From positions 1 through 7,703 of the forward strand of contig CANBFZ010000080.1 of NCBI GenBank assembly GCA_947367725.1: a stretch of DNA of 7,703 nt, read 5' to 3'. Below the pieces are notes generated by a model. It was not told the DNA's origin and made no database searches. It saw only the letters and a list, made by a program, of their open reading frames with translations. Positions 5,710 through 7,703 of the stretch are shown here, in pieces (the first letter of the stretch is position 1; the number at the start of each line of letters is the position of its first letter). A program made the translations under genes and the position numbers. The DNA comes from an uncultured Eubacterium sp. (GTDB taxonomy: Bacteria; Bacillota; Clostridia; Peptostreptococcales; Anaerovoracaceae).

Positions 5710-6297
5710 CTATCCCTCCTTATAAAACGGACATGTCTCTTCCAGACATTGTGCATTCTTCCTATGATAGTTACACTGGATATCCTTGGAAATTTCCAGG
5801 TGCAACCCGCATGTTTCATTGATATAAGGCACGCCTTCCAATGCAGCAAGAAACGTGGTTCTCTTACAGCATCTCGGTCCTGGATATTTTGCAATCGCAA
5901 GCAGACACCTGCCTGTACCCTCGTTGGCCCATTGCCAGTTTTCCACTGCCAGTGGACTGCCGCCTGTATACACACTGATAAAAATTCCAACACCTACCGC
6001 CGCACCGCACGCTCCGCAATTTCCACAAAATCCCGGCGGCACAGTTCTCGCCCGTTCTTCCGTGATAGAAAGCCACTGATCCAGTTCCTCCCAAGACTTC
6101 CCGTCCTCCATAGCCGCCAGGGTCAAAAGGGCGGCAGGCATGATAAAGTGGTGATACGGACAGTGCATCAAAATTCCTTCCATATTCATCAGCTCCATCA
6201 GTGCATCCTCTGTTTTTATCATTTTTCCGGTCTCATAGATGCGTTTACAGACCTCGCGCATTGCTGCAAAAACTTCGTCTTTCATCATAAATGCCAT
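5710..6297 (-). CDS. Cysteine-rich protein of unknown function, resembles DUF5714 family
   Basis: 195 residues with 12 cysteines: 17, 46, 91, 94, 97, 131, 143, 144, 163, 175, 184 and 189. The strongest motifs are HCPYHH (45-50), GFCGNCGACGAA (89-100, two CxxC steps), GPRCCKR (140-146) and a C-terminal cluster (C175, C184, C189). There is no signal peptide. A small-residue, weakly hydrophobic stretch follows the CxxCxxC motif (98-110) but is short for a membrane helix. The pattern is that of DUF5714 proteins, a family without a settled function; the match is from memory of the motif pattern, not a search. Spacing suits an iron-sulfur cluster or other metal, or thiol redox chemistry. The gene starts one base after the lplA stop (TGA-C-ATG), with AAGGAG 8 bases upstream, and overlaps the ribosome binding site of the lipoyl gene. 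This context ties it to lipoyl chemistry. Confidence 0.75.
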   Translation of the reverse strand: MAFMMKDEVFAAMREVCKRIYETGKMIKTEDALMELMNMEGILMHCPYHHFIMPAALLTLAAMEDGKSWEELDQWLSITEERARTVPPGFCGNCGACGAAVGVGIFISVYTGGSPLAVENWQWANEGTGRCLLAIAKYPGPRCCKRTTFLAALEGVPYINETCGLHLEISKDIQCNYHRKNAQCLEETCPFYKEG

Positions 6298-6298
6298 G

Positions 6299-7303
6299 TC
6301 ATTGACTCCTTCCCTCTAAAAAATCTAAAATCTCCGCTCTGCTCTCCGTTCCAAAAAATGGGCGTAAATCCAGTTCTGCCAGTGCAGTTTCGATAGCACC
6401 TCTGGTAAACACGCACCCCTGCAGCAATGCAGCAATTTCCTCAAAATCTCCTGCTGCAAGGTAATCTCCCGTAAAACAACAGTGCTTTATCTTACCGCCT
6501 TTCATCTCTGCATGAAATTCCACCATCCCTACAGGAAATCTGCAGCGGTTCTCCATGGTATACCCTGGATTTCTGCCGATGTTCCATGCGTTGGTTCCAT
6601 ATTTCTCTGACATGAGTTGTTCCACGCGCGCCAGCTCCTTGGCATTGCTTATCGGTGCAGGCTTACAAACGGTAGCAAGTGTACTGCACCAGTCTGCAAA
6701 AAATCCATCACAATCCAGGCGCTTAAGCGCTGGCACCAGGTTGCGCAGATTGCCAACTCTGCTGCGCACCGAGGGAATTCCCTTGCTGCGCAATTTTTCA
6801 CTGCGCGGTGTCAATACAGAAGAAAGGCTGCAAAGATCGCTATCGTAAAGCACACAGCCATGGATGATGCCCCGCGCTTCTCGCTGGGTCATAGCAGTTC
6901 CACAGATCTTTACAATTGCGCCCGCCGTATCTGTCATACAGATATCGTTGCGTCCCGATAAAAAACACGCAGCACCGCGGCTTTGCAGAAAATCCAGGAT
7001 CAGCGACAGTCCCTTTTTCTGCTGTGCCACAACATCTCCCTCTACAAATATATAGGAAAGATTGATGTTGCCCAGGTCATGGTATACGGCGCCGCCGCCC
7101 GTCAGCCGTCGCACAATAGGAATGTCTTTCTGCTGGCAAACCTGCGTATTGACTTCTGCCCATGTATTCTGATGACGCCCCACGATGACCGACGGCTCGT
7201 TTCTCCACAAATAAATGGTGTCCTCTCTGGTCTGCTCCAGCAGTGTTTCCTCCCGCGCCAAATTGTGTCTTGGGTCAAAACTGTCTTCGATGATTAAACG
7301 CAC
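6299..7303 (-). CDS. lplA: Lipoate-protein ligase A, two-domain form
   Basis: 334 residues, the usual length for the two-domain enzyme. It activates free lipoate with ATP to lipoyl-AMP and transfers it to the lysine of a lipoyl domain in the cytoplasm. Motifs are RRLTGGGAVYHDLGNIN (65-81, the lipoyl-AMP site), KICGTA (132-137, with catalytic K132; KISGSA is common in the family) and GIIHGCVLYDSDL (145-157). The small accessory domain is present from about 225 to 330 (NPGYTMENRCRFPVGM, then GKIKHCCFTGDY), which suits full ligase rather than transferase activity. The start is GTG at 7303-7301: AGGAGG sits at 7309-7314, 5 bases away, and the gene overlaps the lpd stop by 10 bases. C134 replaces the usual serine beside the catalytic lysine. 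Its natural substrate is probably the carrier encoded two genes downstream, although it may also serve other lipoyl proteins of the cell. Confidence 0.93.
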   Translation of the reverse strand: MRLIIEDSFDPRHNLAREETLLEQTREDTIYLWRNEPSVIVGRHQNTWAEVNTQVCQQKDIPIVRRLTGGGAVYHDLGNINLSYIFVEGDVVAQQKKGLSLILDFLQSRGAACFLSGRNDICMTDTAGAIVKICGTAMTQREARGIIHGCVLYDSDLCSLSSVLTPRSEKLRSKGIPSVRSRVGNLRNLVPALKRLDCDGFFADWCSTLATVCKPAPISNAKELARVEQLMSEKYGTNAWNIGRNPGYTMENRCRFPVGMVEFHAEMKGGKIKHCCFTGDYLAAGDFEEIAALLQGCVFTRGAIETALAELDLRPFFGTESRAEILDFLEGRSQ

Positions 7304-7703
7304 AAAAGCCTCCTGACTGCCTCTTTCAAAAGTTCCCCTTCTGTCGGATGCGGCAGCACCATCTGCAGAAAAGTTTCTGCTCGCAGCTCTGCTGCTACTG
7401 CCATCTGTCCGATCTGAATGGTTTCTGACGCCAGTGGTGTGAACAAATGAAAGCCGCGCAGCTTGTGGCTGTCTGCCTCCATGACAACTTTCACAAAGCC
7501 GCCCTGCGCCCCAAAAATCAATCCTGCAGCTGTCAGGTCAATGGGATAATAACTTTCTAAAAGCCCTTCCCCACAGAGACTTCCTGTCGTTGCAGCTTCC
7601 AGCGGCGTAAAAATACACTGACTAAATACCGCAGCAGAAGTTTCTTGCACCGGCTGCGCAGCCGCTCCATCCCTGTGGGCAGCAGCAAGGGCTGCACCCG
7701 TAC
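7294..7703 (-). CDS. lpdA: Dihydrolipoamide dehydrogenase, C-terminal part (5' end beyond window edge)
   Basis: The frame is open to the right edge; only about 136 residues are visible. They cover the end of the FAD domain (TGAALAAAHRDGAA, the region after the GDA motif) and the dimerisation domain. Family signs are CIFTPLEAATTG (usually V-Y-T-x-P-E-x-A-x-V-G), GGFVKVVMEADSHKLRGFHLFTPLASE, and the active-site PHPTEGELLKEA, where the His and the Glu five residues later form the catalytic dyad seen in HPTxxE. The enzyme reoxidises dihydrolipoyl groups with NAD+ through FAD and a disulfide; those parts are outside the window. The canonical AHPTLSE is here PHPTEGE, and the AxVG turn is altered, so this is a divergent member. 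The GTG at 7650 is internal, not the start. The ribosome binding site and start of lplA lie inside its 3' end, so the genes are cotranscribed. Confidence 0.88.
   Translation of the reverse strand, partial: TGAALAAAHRDGAAAQPVQETSAAVFSQCIFTPLEAATTGSLCGEGLLESYYPIDLTAAGLIFGAQGGFVKVVMEADSHKLRGFHLFTPLASETIQIGQMAVAAELRAETFLQMVLPHPTEGELLKEAVRRLLCV
7309..7314 (-). promoter_or_regulatory. Ribosome binding site fixing the GTG start of lplA
   Basis: AGGAGG on the minus strand lies within the last codons of the lpd gene, 5 bases before GTG 7303-7301. No ATG in the frame has a comparable site near the N-terminal motif RLIIED, so the GTG start is favoured. Confidence 0.7.

Noticed and set aside
5677..6396. 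239-codon plus-strand frame opposite the cysteine-rich and lipoyl genes
   Set aside because: It is opposite two genes with clear motifs, tight operon spacing and good ribosome binding sites, and its product has no sensible composition.

Overview
The window most likely comes from an anaerobic, spore-forming member of the Firmicutes (class Clostridia). The evidence is two collagen-like proteins of the spore-surface (BclA/BclB) type without secretion signals, strong AGGAGG-type ribosome binding sites, and cysteine-rich anaerobe-style proteins. No rRNA, tRNA, insertion sequence or phage gene is visible, so genus and species cannot be named from this sequence.

Layout, left to right. (1) 2-1471 (+): the C-terminal part of a two-module FtsX/MacB-type ABC transporter permease, cut by the left edge. 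(2) 1472-1849: a non-coding region between convergent genes. It holds a duplicated 42-bp unit carrying inverted GTTCTGCA/TGCAGAAC arms, a nested hairpin structure ending in a T run, and a perfect 15-bp inverted repeat that probably ends the collagen transcript. (3) 3244-1850 (-): a large collagen-like protein with 90 uninterrupted Gly-X-Y triplets, including a 10 x 27-bp minisatellite, followed by a BclB-like hydrophobic C-terminal domain. (4) 5287-3382 (-): a probable two-gene operon. It encodes a second, short collagen-like protein with a C1q/TNF-like tail and, 22 bases downstream, a family 2 glycosyltransferase with a TPR-like tail. The arrangement recalls the bclA3-sgtA pair of Clostridioides difficile. 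The glycosyltransferase probably decorates one or both collagen proteins before they are placed on the spore surface. Both collagen genes have CATA-type -10 sequences resembling sporulation sigma K/E promoters, and in each case a hairpin would lie at the very 5' end of the transcript.

(5) 7703-5422 (-): a tightly packed operon ending in a terminator hairpin at 5380-5406. It encodes dihydrolipoamide dehydrogenase (C-terminal part only), a full two-domain lipoate-protein ligase, a 195-residue protein with 12 cysteines (it resembles DUF5714 proteins; function unknown), and a 94-residue free-standing lipoyl-domain protein. The inferred scheme is that the ligase loads lipoate on the carrier and the dehydrogenase reoxidises it. 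The cysteine-rich protein is then the candidate unknown partner. No E1, E2 or glycine-cleavage component is in the window, so what the carrier serves is open. This module is the best candidate here for an incompletely described system; the spore collagen locus is the second.
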